Below the pieces are notes generated by a model, which saw only the letters and a list, made by a program, of their open reading frames with translations, ran no database searches and was not told where the DNA came from. 56,435 nt of DNA, taken from the NCBI GenBank assembly GCA_002343445.1, contig DDSP01000070.1:571-57005 (forward strand), written 5' to 3'. The translations under genes were made by a program, and so were the position numbers. Below are positions 44,264 to 53,017 of the stretch, piece after piece. The first letter of the stretch is position 1; each line of letters begins with the position of its first letter. The DNA is from Chthonomonas sp. UBA2387. GTDB taxonomy: Bacteria > Armatimonadota > Fimbriimonadia > Fimbriimonadales > Fimbriimonadaceae.

Positions 44264-47200
44264 ATGTCATACCAATCAGCAGCCCGCGCATATCTAGAGC
44301 AATTAGCCGGTCGATTGAAAGACGGCCAAGCCACTGACGAAGCGACCGCGGAAATGTCATACCGCACAGCTTTGGATACCTTTCTCCAAGAGACTCTTGC
44401 GGAAATCAATTCAAATGTGGCCGTAATCCTGGAGCCGAAACGCCGACCTACGGGAGCTCCAGACTTCCGCGTCCATGACAGACACACCCTTGGAGTCTAC
44501 GGCTTTATTGAAGCAAAGGGACCGCAACTAGGCGCTGCTCTTGACGAAACGTTTTTGAACAAGCATGCTAGTCAAATAGAGCGCTACCGCTCTTTGGGTT
44601 ACCGTGTCATAGCTACTGACGGCCTTGACTTCTTTCTTTATGAACCAGACGATCTCCAACCTTTGTCCGCGAAGTTGGTTGACAAACCGATATCCATTAC
44701 CGCGCTTCCTAGCGCGCCCATTGACGCGACATTGTATGCACTTCTGACGAAGTTTCTCTCTGCGCCCACTTTCCGATATGTCGGGGAACAGGGGCTCGTT
44801 GAGCTAACTGCTAAACATGCGCGCGAAATTGCTCGCGTTGTTGCGGAGCTGACTCCACTACTGCCGGATGCAGCCCTCAATGAAGTCGAGCGAAGGACCA
44901 TTGAACGCCTCCATTCCGTGCATTGTGCGGTCTCGGACCATCTGGATCCCCACCTTCGCTCCGTGCAGGACTTCGGTGGCTTCGTGGCTCAGGTTCTTGC
45001 CTTTTCACTCTTATACGCCCACCGCGTCGAACAGCGGAACGCAAGCACACCACAGGAGCTATATGATCGCCTCGTTGGTTGGGGCAGATCTGGAGACGAC
45101 GGCACGGACCATCGACTAAGGCCCTTTCGTGAGCTAATCCGTTTGTTGGGAGATGAACTGCAGCCGGGGAGCTCCGGGGACCTCGGTCGGATTTACGACA
45201 CCTTGCGAAGCACGCTCGCGTATGTGGGCCTTCCTTTGCGTGTCTCTGAGTCTCCCGAGTACCATACGTTGTACGAAGCATTTCTGGGGAAGTTCGATAA
45301 CTCTCTGAGGGAACGATATGGCGCATACTACACACCTCAAGTACTTGCTTCTGCCTGCGTTCGCCTTACCTTGGAAGCCACAGGCATAAAAGCTTCTCGG
45401 AATGCCAAGATTATTGAGCCGTGTTGTGGGACAGGCAGCTTCATTGACGCACTTCAAGAAGCAGGTGTTGCAAGTCCAATTATAGGTCTTGAAGTTTTGC
45501 CTTCCGCGTATGCCCTTGCGTCCTTCCGACAGTCAATGGCCAGTCGTAGGCCTTCAGTAGTTCAGATTGTTCTTACAAACACCATGGCTGATGAGCTAGT
45601 CGCGGAAGAGATACATTCTGGCATTGGACAAGCATCTCTTTTTGAGATCGAACGTTCAGAGGCTCGCTCCGCTGTTCGACCGCCCGTTGTTCTTGTAATT
45701 GGAAACCCGCCGGCAAAGGATGTCTCTACTAGCGATCCATCCTTCTGCAGTGAGATCTACCGTCACCTTGAAGACTTTCGGCCACCACGTAGGCGCGGTC
45801 GAGCGAACGTTCAAAAACAGACAACAAGCACTGCAATGCAGTTCCTTCGGTGGTCATGCGAGCGCGTGATCAAGAACGGCGCTGGCGCTGTTTCTCTCCT
45901 GCTACCATCAAGCTTCATTGATAAGCCCTCATATATGACCGCTAGGAAGTGGCTTCGCCGGCGCTTTGGACGCATCTGGGTGCTGGAAATTGATGGTGAT
46001 GCTCGTGCCGGTGCACAGTCTAACATCTTTCAAGTTCAGCAGGGCCGCGCCCTTGTGATTGCCGAACTCGGCAGTTCGAAGGAGGTTCGGCATGCGAGCA
46101 TAGCTGATCTGACCCGACGGCAAAAGCTAAACTGGCTGAAGGGTGATGCTCCTAAGATCTTGAAAGAGTTTACCGTGCTTCCGGATGATCCCGAGGACGC
46201 CGCTCTAACTCCCGTTGCGGCAAGACGAGATGATTGGTCAAAAATGGTTGCCCTTTGGAGCAAGAGCGGTGAACCCTGCATCTTTGTTCACGAGTGCTCG
46301 GGTGTGAAGCTTGCGCCGACATCCATCTTCGTGAATGCGCGCAGGTCAATCCTGCAGCGGCGCCTCCTGGACTTGGGGAACTTTTCCAATGCTGTCCAAG
46401 ATTACATTACCAAATGGTTTAAAGGACAGGCTCGCCCTCCTCAAGATAAGAAATTTACGTCAAAAGTGCGGAGTGAACTAATTGCTGCTGCTAACCAAGA
46501 CGGCTCATACCGTTTATATGCGCTGCGTCCGTTCTTCACTTCATGGGCTCTTATTTCAGAGGATGTCCTGAGAGCGCTCTCTGGCCAGCCCAACAGTGGC
46601 ACCCGGTATCGGCCGGAGCTGCTTTTAGCTTTTGCTGACCGGTCTAACATCGCCATTGGAATTACTCCCGCCCCAGATGATGTTTCTGAGCGGATTGGTC
46701 GCCCTGCGGTTCTTCTCCGACACCTGCCAGATAACGATCTTTCCCGGCGAGGCAACATTCGCGTTCTCGCAGCGCGCAGTCCAGGCAACAAACGAGGTGG
46801 CGGATGGGGGGCGCTTTGCGGAAACGTTAATGAGTCCTTGTCAGTCGCGTATCGCGAGATTGCGGAGGAGCTGGCGATGCCCGTGGAAGAGGCTATTGTC
46901 GTCTATTGCTACGCTGTTCTGTCTTGTCAGTGGTTTCTAGATGAGTGGAGCGATCAGCTAATGGAATGCACAGGGGATCGGATGCCCCGCGTTCCGCTGC
47001 CGAAAGATCCGATTTTGTTTAAGAAGGTTGTACTTCTTGGTCAGTCCCTGGATGCCGCCGAGCACAAGGTGGGGCAACTCCCGAACTGCGATGGATTTAT
47101 GGAGTTCAAACTGGCAAGCTTCGAGTTCGATGTAACAGGCGCACTCAACCTTCTTGATGAGTCGAGAGCTATCCGATGGCGTGTGAGTGACATGGTCGAC

Positions 47201-47410
47201 TTCAAAGACTTCGAGGTTGGGGGATACAATGTTGTTGCTGAGGTGTTGAAGTGGTTGTCTTTCAAGTACATGCGGGCTGAGTTGAGCAGAGAGGAGTTGG
47301 CGAGACTCTATCAGATTCAAAGCAGTTTGTCAACGCATGTCGCTCTTCAACCAGCCTTAGAATCTGCCATCCGTCTTGCGGTTTCTGCGGAGCAACTCGA
47401 GATCCTGTGA
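44264..47410 (+). CDS. Large restriction enzyme-like protein with PD-(D/E)xK and degenerate amino-methyltransferase domains
   Basis: A 1048-residue protein resembling type IIG/ISP restriction enzymes. Near the N-terminus, D67 and E83-x-K85 (APDF then FIEAKG) form a plausible PD-(D/E)xK nuclease site. YYTPQ near residue 354 and EPCCGTGSF at 385-393 are the SAM-binding motif I region of N6-adenine methyltransferases. Motif IV at 481-484 reads NPPA, lacking the aromatic residue needed for catalysis. The C-terminal ~450 residues likely contain target recognition. With two C5-methyltransferases just upstream, the pair probably protects host DNA while this protein cleaves. The gene has markedly lower GC than the chromosome. 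Confidence 0.85.
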   Translation: MSYQSAARAYLEQLAGRLKDGQATDEATAEMSYRTALDTFLQETLAEINSNVAVILEPKRRPTGAPDFRVHDRHTLGVYGFIEAKGPQLGAALDETFLNKHASQIERYRSLGYRVIATDGLDFFLYEPDDLQPLSAKLVDKPISITALPSAPIDATLYALLTKFLSAPTFRYVGEQGLVELTAKHAREIARVVAELTPLLPDAALNEVERRTIERLHSVHCAVSDHLDPHLRSVQDFGGFVAQVLAFSLLYAHRVEQRNASTPQELYDRLVGWGRSGDDGTDHRLRPFRELIRLLGDELQPGSSGDLGRIYDTLRSTLAYVGLPLRVSESPEYHTLYEAFLGKFDNSLRERYGAYYTPQVLASACVRLTLEATGIKASRNAKIIEPCCGTGSFIDALQEAGVASPIIGLEVLPSAYALASFRQSMASRRPSVVQIVLTNTMADELVAEEIHSGIGQASLFEIERSEARSAVRPPVVLVIGNPPAKDVSTSDPSFCSEIYRHLEDFRPPRRRGRANVQKQTTSTAMQFLRWSCERVIKNGAGAVSLLLPSSFIDKPSYMTARKWLRRRFGRIWVLEIDGDARAGAQSNIFQVQQGRALVIAELGSSKEVRHASIADLTRRQKLNWLKGDAPKILKEFTVLPDDPEDAALTPVAARRDDWSKMVALWSKSGEPCIFVHECSGVKLAPTSIFVNARRSILQRRLLDLGNFSNAVQDYITKWFKGQARPPQDKKFTSKVRSELIAAANQDGSYRLYALRPFFTSWALISEDVLRALSGQPNSGTRYRPELLLAFADRSNIAIGITPAPDDVSERIGRPAVLLRHLPDNDLSRRGNIRVLAARSPGNKRGGGWGALCGNVNESLSVAYREIAEELAMPVEEAIVVYCYAVLSCQWFLDEWSDQLMECTGDRMPRVPLPKDPILFKKVVLLGQSLDAAEHKVGQLPNCDGFMEFKLASFEFDVTGALNLLDESRAIRWRVSDMVDFKDFEVGGYNVVAEVLKWLSFKYMRAELSREELARLYQIQSSLSTHVALQPALESAIRLAVSAEQLEIL

Positions 47411-47458
47411 ACGAGGCGCAACACTTAGAGTGCTGGTCGTCCAGGTTGTGCAGTCTGA

Positions 47459-47611
47459 GCTCATAGAACCATTGGCGACTTGGGACGTCGTTCTTACGGA
47501 CCACAGCTGCCGGGGTACAACTTCGGACACATGGGTTCGGCCAACTTCGCTTCGTCAACCGCGTTCGACAACCCTGCCCAACGGCAAGGCGAAAGCCGGG
47601 GTGCCAGGTGA
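47459..47611 (+). pseudogene. Possible 3' remnant of an interrupted gene
   Basis: An open frame of about 50 codons without a good start runs from an in-frame TGA to a TGA overlapping the enolase-superfamily GTG. The recognisable part reads LPGYNFGHMGSANFASS and could be a C-terminal scrap of a serine hydrolase-like gene whose front may be the fragment at 41962. The composition becomes GC-rich after ~47500. Evidence is by eye only. Confidence 0.25.
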
Positions 47612-48711
47612 ACATCGCGCGCATCTTTGCCCACCGGGTCGAACTCCCCCTGCACGAGGGCAGCTACAAGTGGTCTGGCGGCAAGTCGGTCAGCGTGTTC
47701 GACAGCACGGTCGTCGGCGTCGAGACGGACACGGGGCACGTCGGCTACGGCGAGGTGTGCCCGCTGGGGCCGTTCTATCTGCCCGCCTACGCCGAGGGCG
47801 TGCGCGCCGGGCTGCGCGAGCTCGCCCCGCACCTGCTCGGCTGGGACCCGCGCGAGCTCGCCAAGCTCAACCACCGCATGGACGCCGCGCTCAAGGGCCA
47901 CCCTTATGTGAAGAGCGGGATCGACATGGCATGCTGGGACCTGATGGGCCAGGCGACCGGGCAACCCGTGTGCACGCTCCTCGGCGGACGGTTCGGCGAG
48001 AGCGTGCGACTCTACCGAGCGATCTCGCAGGAGGCGCCGGAAGCGATGGCGCGCAAGGTGATGGGCTACGTTGCCGAAGGCTACACGCGGTTCCAACTGA
48101 AGGTGGGCGGCGACCCCGACGTGGACATCGAGCGCATCCGCGCCGTTCGCGCCATGCTCCGCCCCGAGCACCGCTTGGTGGCCGACGCCAACACCGGCTG
48201 GACGCTCCACGAAGCCAAACGCGTCGTGCGGGCCGTGCGCGACGTGGACGTCTACATCGAGCAGCCGTGCCTGAGTTACGAGGAGTGCCTGGCCGTGCGC
48301 CGCGCCACCGATCACCCGTTTGTGCTCGACGAGAACGTGGACAGTTTGGACATGCTGCTTCGCGCCCGTGGCGACTTGGCGATGGACGTCGTGAACCTGA
48401 AGATCTCGAAGCTGGGCGGGCTGACCAAGGCGCGCCAGGCGCGGGATCTGTGCGTCTCGATGGGGATCGCGATGACGCTGGAAGACTCGTGGGGCGGCGA
48501 TATCGTGACTGCCGCCATCGCGCATCTGGCTCACAGCACGCCCGAAGAGTTCCGGTTCACCAGCACGGATTTCAACAGCTACGTGACCGTTTCCATCGCC
48601 TCCGGCGCGCCGCAGCGGGAGAACGGGTTCATGGCGGCGAGCGCAGGGCCCGGCCTGGGCATCCGTCCGCGCATGGAGGTTCTGGGTCCGCGCGTGGTGG
48701 ACGTTTCCTGA
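47608..48711 (+). CDS. Enolase-superfamily enzyme (mandelate racemase / muconate-lactonizing type)
   Basis: A 367-residue enzyme with an N-terminal capping domain and a modified TIM barrel. The second base is K in FQLKVGGD; metal ligands are D in VADANTGW, E in YIEQPC and E/D in VLDENVD. The acid/base region is ISKLGGL, and LEDSWGGD follows. Sequence style is close to the cis-3-hydroxy-L-proline dehydratase and hydroxyproline-betaine epimerase subgroups, but substrate is not decidable from sequence alone. GTG start at 47608 sits in a GTGA overlap with the preceding frame. Native GC resumes here, so this is the right flank of the accessory region. Confidence 0.88.
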   Translation: MNIARIFAHRVELPLHEGSYKWSGGKSVSVFDSTVVGVETDTGHVGYGEVCPLGPFYLPAYAEGVRAGLRELAPHLLGWDPRELAKLNHRMDAALKGHPYVKSGIDMACWDLMGQATGQPVCTLLGGRFGESVRLYRAISQEAPEAMARKVMGYVAEGYTRFQLKVGGDPDVDIERIRAVRAMLRPEHRLVADANTGWTLHEAKRVVRAVRDVDVYIEQPCLSYEECLAVRRATDHPFVLDENVDSLDMLLRARGDLAMDVVNLKISKLGGLTKARQARDLCVSMGIAMTLEDSWGGDIVTAAIAHLAHSTPEEFRFTSTDFNSYVTVSIASGAPQRENGFMAASAGPGLGIRPRMEVLGPRVVDVS

Positions 48712-48763
48712 GGCGGCGCGCCGACCCATTGTGGAGACTACCAACTCGCCCGTTTCGTCGGGC

Positions 48764-49624
48764 TCAGCGGCTTCGCAGGGTTCGCGCCATGAGGCGGATC
48801 TGGATCGCCGACAGCGCAAGAACCAGGAAGAACAAGAGGTAGGCGACCGCGCTGGCGTAACCCAACTGGTACATGCCGAACCCTTGGCGATACATGTAGA
48901 GCACCACGGTCAACGTCGAGTCTGCAGGGCCGCCGTTGGTGAGGATGAACGTCTGACCAAACACCTGCGACGAGGCGATCACCGACATGATCAGGCAAAA
49001 GAGCGTGGCCGGACCGATGGAGGGCCAGGTGACCGCCCAGAACCTTCGCCAGGGCGACGCCCCATCCAGCGAGGCCGTTTCGAGTTGCTCCTTCGGCACG
49101 TTGCGGAGGGCGGCGAGGTAGACGAGCATGTTGCCGCCGAGCCCCCACCACAGGGTCATCAGGGCGAGGCTTGGCATGGCCCAGGTGGGGCTGCCCAACC
49201 ATTGGACGCGGGTGCCCAGATAGTGGTTGATCAGTCCGCTTTCGGACGACAAGAGCCACCGCCACAGGACCGCGGTCACCGCGATCGAGAGCACGACCGG
49301 CACGTAGAAGCACACCTTGAACAGGGTCGTGGCTCGGTAGCGCTGGTTCAGCCCAACGGCCACCAGCAACGACAGCGCGTTGCCCGCGGGCACCGTCAGC
49401 AGCACGAAGTAGGCGGTTCTCGCCAGCGCAATGTGGAAGAGGTCGTCGCCCAGCGCCGCAGCGTAGTTGTCGAATCCGACAAAGGGGACTTCCTTGCCGA
49501 GAACATGCCAATCGTGGAGGCTGATCCAGAAACCGTAAGCGAGGGGCCCAACGAGAAAGACGGCGAACAGCGTGAGATAGGGGAGCAAGAACCAGAATGC
49601 CGCCCGGCCGTCGTTGCGTGTCAT
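48764..49624 (-). CDS. Carbohydrate ABC transporter permease (MalF type)
   Basis: A 286-residue inner-membrane permease with about six helices, beginning AAFWFLLPYLTLFAVFLVGPLAYG. The EAA-type loop is QLETASLDGASPWRRFWAVTWP, and it ends in FVLALSAIQIRL, as MalF/UgpA-like proteins do. The ATG at 49624 overlaps the stop of the binding-protein gene as ATGA, fixing the start. Its partner MalG-type permease is not next to it but 4.5 kb away on the other strand (54107-54955). No ATPase gene is present. Confidence 0.9.
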   Translation of the reverse strand: MTRNDGRAAFWFLLPYLTLFAVFLVGPLAYGFWISLHDWHVLGKEVPFVGFDNYAAALGDDLFHIALARTAYFVLLTVPAGNALSLLVAVGLNQRYRATTLFKVCFYVPVVLSIAVTAVLWRWLLSSESGLINHYLGTRVQWLGSPTWAMPSLALMTLWWGLGGNMLVYLAALRNVPKEQLETASLDGASPWRRFWAVTWPSIGPATLFCLIMSVIASSQVFGQTFILTNGGPADSTLTVVLYMYRQGFGMYQLGYASAVAYLLFFLVLALSAIQIRLMARTLRSR

Positions 49625-50871
49625 CGCTTCCTCAGGCGGTTGTCGATGCGGCGAGAGGCCGTCGCGAGGGCTTTTTCGGGGGGCCGCAGCCCGTTCAGGA
49701 TCGCCTCGAAGGCCGAGTCGCCAAACGTGGCGATGAGGTTGCTGTGGATGGAGCGAGGTTCGTACACCACGTGGTCGAGTTGCTTGGCGAATTGCGATTG
49801 CACCTCGAGACGCCGGAACCCGGGACTGTTCAGCACAGATTTGCGAACGGGCACTTGGCCGCCCTCGGCCCATCCCAGGCTGTTTTCGCTGAGATAGGTC
49901 ATGAACGTCCAAGCGGCTTCGCGACGGGATTGATCGAGCCCATCGGGCATCGCGAGCAGATGGGTGCCCGCCCAGACCGCCTTGCGGGGCCCGAACTGGG
50001 GCACTGGCGCAGCGGCGAACCGGAGACCCTTTTGCTCCACCAGCGACGTCATCATATAGACTCCTTCGAGGGCCATGGCGACCTTGCCTGTCTGGAATCC
50101 CAGCCACGCGTCCTGTCCTTCGGGCGGAGGGGCGACCCCGGCACGGATGATGTCGAGCATGCGTTCCATCGCTTGACTCGCCTGCGGGGTATCCAGTCCA
50201 GAGGTCTCGAGCTTGTCATCCAGCAATCCCGCTCCAAACTGATTGAGAAAGCACAGCGAGTTGGAGTGGAGCCAAGTGAATGCGAATCCCCATTGGTCCG
50301 GGCGTCCGTCTCCGTCGTTGTCTCGCGTCAGCTTCTTGGCTGCGTCCATGAACTCGTCATAGGTTTGCGGCGGATTCGCGATTCCTGCATCTTCAAACAG
50401 GTCGAGATTGTAGTAGAGACCAAGCGGATGGCAGTCAAGGGGCAGGGCCCGCAGCCGACCTTCCCAGATCGAGGCTTCCCAGGCGGCTTCCACGAAGTCT
50501 TCGCGATCCAATTCGTCCCTGGTGGCCAGATCGTCGAGGGGGCCAAGGACGCCATGGTGGGCGTACTCAGGAAACCGATTGACGTGGATCACAAAGACCT
50601 CAGGCGCACCCCCGAAAGCCAGCCCGAGGGTGACTTTGTCGTAGAAAGTGCCCCACGGAATGATCTGCATGTTCACGCGGATGCGGCCCTCGTGCTCCTG
50701 GTTGAACCGGTGCACGATCTTCTCCATCTGGGCACCGTCGGGCCCCGAGAAACCATTCCAAAAATCGACGACGACGACTCGCTCGTCGGTGGGCGCGGCA
50801 TGGCGGCACCCTTGGCCGGCGACGACCGCCACGAGCCCCAGCACCATTGCCAAGAACCACCGCACGCTCAT
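49621..50871 (-). CDS. Extracellular solute-binding protein (family 1), lipoprotein-like
   Basis: A 416-residue sugar-binding protein with an N-terminal signal (MSVRWFLAMVLGLVAVVAG) and a Cys after GQG (residue 22), a non-ideal lipobox. The mature part has typical features: VVDFWNGFSGPDGAQMEKIV, YYNLDLFEDAGIANPPQTYDEF and a C-terminal GWAEGGQVPVRKSVL. It delivers oligosaccharide to the MalF/MalG permeases. It begins five bases after the GH43 stop, so the three genes form a minus-strand operon. Confidence 0.92.
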   Translation of the reverse strand: MSVRWFLAMVLGLVAVVAGQGCRHAAPTDERVVVVDFWNGFSGPDGAQMEKIVHRFNQEHEGRIRVNMQIIPWGTFYDKVTLGLAFGGAPEVFVIHVNRFPEYAHHGVLGPLDDLATRDELDREDFVEAAWEASIWEGRLRALPLDCHPLGLYYNLDLFEDAGIANPPQTYDEFMDAAKKLTRDNDGDGRPDQWGFAFTWLHSNSLCFLNQFGAGLLDDKLETSGLDTPQASQAMERMLDIIRAGVAPPPEGQDAWLGFQTGKVAMALEGVYMMTSLVEQKGLRFAAAPVPQFGPRKAVWAGTHLLAMPDGLDQSRREAAWTFMTYLSENSLGWAEGGQVPVRKSVLNSPGFRRLEVQSQFAKQLDHVVYEPRSIHSNLIATFGDSAFEAILNGLRPPEKALATASRRIDNRLRKR

Positions 50872-50875
50872 GGGT

Positions 50876-51835
50876 TTACCTCAGAGTCCTTGGCTCCCAG
50901 CTTGGACCATTGGCTCGGGGGCCGTCGTCGGTCCAAACGAGTGGATCGAGCCGCATCAGGCGCGCCGTGCGTTCGGCGTCCCACGCGTGATAGACGATGA
51001 ATGACCGGTCGCCCAACTGGACGACGGAGTTGTGTCCGGGTCCGATGACGCGGCCCGGGACGGTTCGAAGAACTCTTGGGCCGCTGGCTGCGCCGACACT
51101 GTAGTCGCCCATCGGGTGATCTCCGACCACGAAGTCCACGCCGTACGACTCGTTTTGCCAGTTGCCCCCGCTGTAGAGGACGTAGATACGACCGTCCTTG
51201 CGAACGACGCAGGGGCCTTCCAGTGTGTGCCAGTCGTGTCGTCCGTCATAGATATCTCGGTCTCGCTGGTAGCGTTGCCAATCGGCGCTGGCTCGCGCCA
51301 CGACATGCGGCGGCCCCTCCAGGCGCATGGGTTCCGGCCAGCGGGCCACGACGACGCAGGTGCCTGGACGCGGTCCTTCGACGATATCGGTGGCATAGTA
51401 CACGTACCATTCGCCATCGGTGTGTCGGTAGGCGTGCCCGTCAATGGCGAACGGACAGGTGTCCGGGGTGAGAGTACCCATGTCTTCGAAGGGACCGGCC
51501 GGCAGGTCCGAGCGAGCGACCCGAAGCCGATGACCTCCATCGGCATGCCCCAGCGAGTACAGCATCCACCATGCACCCTCGCGCTCCACCACTTCTGGGG
51601 CCCAAAACGCCATCCCTTCGGTGCCTGGAGGCACCCGCAGTGCAAAGCCCGAGGGAGTCCAACGTGCGAGGTCGCAGGAACGAAGCACAGGAAACGCCCA
51701 TCCCGCATCGGCGGGCGCAGTCCCGACCGCGCACCAATCGCCGGGCCGTCCGAAGACGAACGGGTCGGCGAAGTACCGGCCATAGACGGGGTTGGCGTAG
51801 GCAAGCGCGGTTTCGGCGGGGCTCGGCTGGTTCAC
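50876..51835 (-). CDS. Glycoside hydrolase family 43 protein
   Basis: A 319-residue five-bladed beta-propeller glycosidase acting on arabinose- or xylose-containing side chains. The catalytic base Asp lies in FADPFVF and the acid Glu in HTLEGPCVV, with the transition-state modulator region near CPFAIDGHAYR. The ATG at 51916 is rejected because it coincides with the start codon of the divergent regulator. GTG 51835 with a GGAG site nine bases upstream fits the propeller start (NQPSPAETALAYANP). It lacks a signal peptide, so it probably acts on imported oligosaccharides. Confidence 0.88.
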   Translation of the reverse strand: MNQPSPAETALAYANPVYGRYFADPFVFGRPGDWCAVGTAPADAGWAFPVLRSCDLARWTPSGFALRVPPGTEGMAFWAPEVVEREGAWWMLYSLGHADGGHRLRVARSDLPAGPFEDMGTLTPDTCPFAIDGHAYRHTDGEWYVYYATDIVEGPRPGTCVVVARWPEPMRLEGPPHVVARASADWQRYQRDRDIYDGRHDWHTLEGPCVVRKDGRIYVLYSGGNWQNESYGVDFVVGDHPMGDYSVGAASGPRVLRTVPGRVIGPGHNSVVQLGDRSFIVYHAWDAERTARLMRLDPLVWTDDGPRANGPSWEPRTLR

Positions 51836-51915
51836 CGCGCTTGCTCCGAGACGATCTGCGAAAAAACTCCGATAATCATCGTCACTTTGTGTTACTATAT
51901 CATGTGAGCGAAGCA
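51836..51915. promoter_or_regulatory. Divergent control region between GH43 and the ArsR-type regulator
   Basis: An 80-bp AT-enriched gap that must hold both promoters. A TCAC...GTGA inverted pair (51891-51912 area) with ATAATCAT and TTACTATATC is the best operator candidate, and TACTAT is a possible -10 for the regulator. No assignment is firm. ArsR-type repressors often bind such imperfect inverted repeats near their own gene. Confidence 0.35.
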
Positions 51916-52917
51916 ATGGTCACGGAATTGAAGTCGCACACGCTCCAAGTGAGAGGCGCCGAAGACGCCGAGATCTTCAAGGCCCTCGGGTCCGAGACCC
52001 GGTTGGAGATTCTCGCGCTGCTGGCCGGGGGTGATCGGAACATCGCCGAGATTTGCCTTGAGTTGAACCTGTCTCAGCCGACGGTCAGCAAGCATGTGCA
52101 GGTCCTTGAGCAGGCCGGGCTGGTGCTCAGCAAGTACATGCCGGGCAGCCAAGGCATGCAGAAGCGATGCCGCCTCCGCTTCGATCGGATGATCGTGTCG
52201 TTCGAAGGCGCGGAGATCGCCGACGAACGGATGGAGGAGATTTCCATGCCGATCGGGCTATATTCTAGAGTCGAGGCACACCCTCAGTGCGGTCTCGCGA
52301 ACCGCGAGAAGATCATCAGCTTCCTCGACATTCCGCAGTCGTTCTTTGACCCGGAGCGCTCGACGGCCGAGATCCTGTGGATGGCGGCGGGCTGGGTCGA
52401 GTACGTCTTTCCGAACACCTTGCCGTCCTCCGTCGAAATCCTCCGTCTCGAATTGGTCATGGAGGCGTGCTCGGAGGCGCCGAATTACGACCACGATTGG
52501 CCCTCCGACATCACGGTCTGGGTGAACGAAGCGGAGATTGGCACTTGGACGTGCCCCGGAGACTTCGGCGCCAAGCGAGGCGTCCTCAATCCGACGTGGT
52601 GGAACGACCACATGACCCAATATGGCGCCCTGAAGATCTGGTCGGTCGATCACGAAGGAAGCGCGCTTGACGGGACACCTCTTTCTTCGGTGACCCTCGA
52701 GCAGGCTCTCGTCAAGCCCAACAAACCCATCAGCATACGAATCGGAGTCAAAGCCAACGCGGATCACCGTGGAGGCTTCAACCTCTTTGGAAAGGGCTTT
52801 GGAAACTACGCCCAAGACCTTGTCCTTCGACTGCACTACGTGATGAATCCACACGCGCCGAAACACGCTGGCGCGCTTGCCAACCCGGACAAGGAGGTGC
52901 CGCCCGCTCAATCCTAA
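51916..52917 (+). CDS. ArsR-family HTH regulator with large C-terminal ligand domain
   Basis: A 333-residue protein. Residues ~15-85 form a winged helix (IFKALGSETRLEILALLAGGD, then IAEICLELNLSQPTVSKHV). The C-terminal ~220 residues contain RVEAHPQCGLANREKI, SEAPNYDHDWPSDITVWVN and GGFNLFGKGFGNYAQD, a conserved domain seen in a subfamily of sugar-locus regulators. It is divergently transcribed from the GH43/binding-protein operon and probably senses a sugar or metabolite there. The start ATG 51916 fits the HTH beginning. The absence of metal-binding cysteines separates it from metal-sensing ArsR proteins. Confidence 0.85.
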   Translation: MVTELKSHTLQVRGAEDAEIFKALGSETRLEILALLAGGDRNIAEICLELNLSQPTVSKHVQVLEQAGLVLSKYMPGSQGMQKRCRLRFDRMIVSFEGAEIADERMEEISMPIGLYSRVEAHPQCGLANREKIISFLDIPQSFFDPERSTAEILWMAAGWVEYVFPNTLPSSVEILRLELVMEACSEAPNYDHDWPSDITVWVNEAEIGTWTCPGDFGAKRGVLNPTWWNDHMTQYGALKIWSVDHEGSALDGTPLSSVTLEQALVKPNKPISIRIGVKANADHRGGFNLFGKGFGNYAQDLVLRLHYVMNPHAPKHAGALANPDKEVPPAQS

Positions 52918-53017
52918 TCCGCTTCATCTCTGGCCCCGAGCGCACCGGAGCGCTCATGGCAGTCTCGTCGGCTGTAGGAACGTCCCTACCATATGAACTG
53001 AAGGAGCTCCACACATC

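Noticed and set aside
51836..51916. GH43 start at ATG 51916
   Set aside because: It coincides with the start codon of the divergent regulator and leaves no room for promoters; GTG 51835 has a better site.
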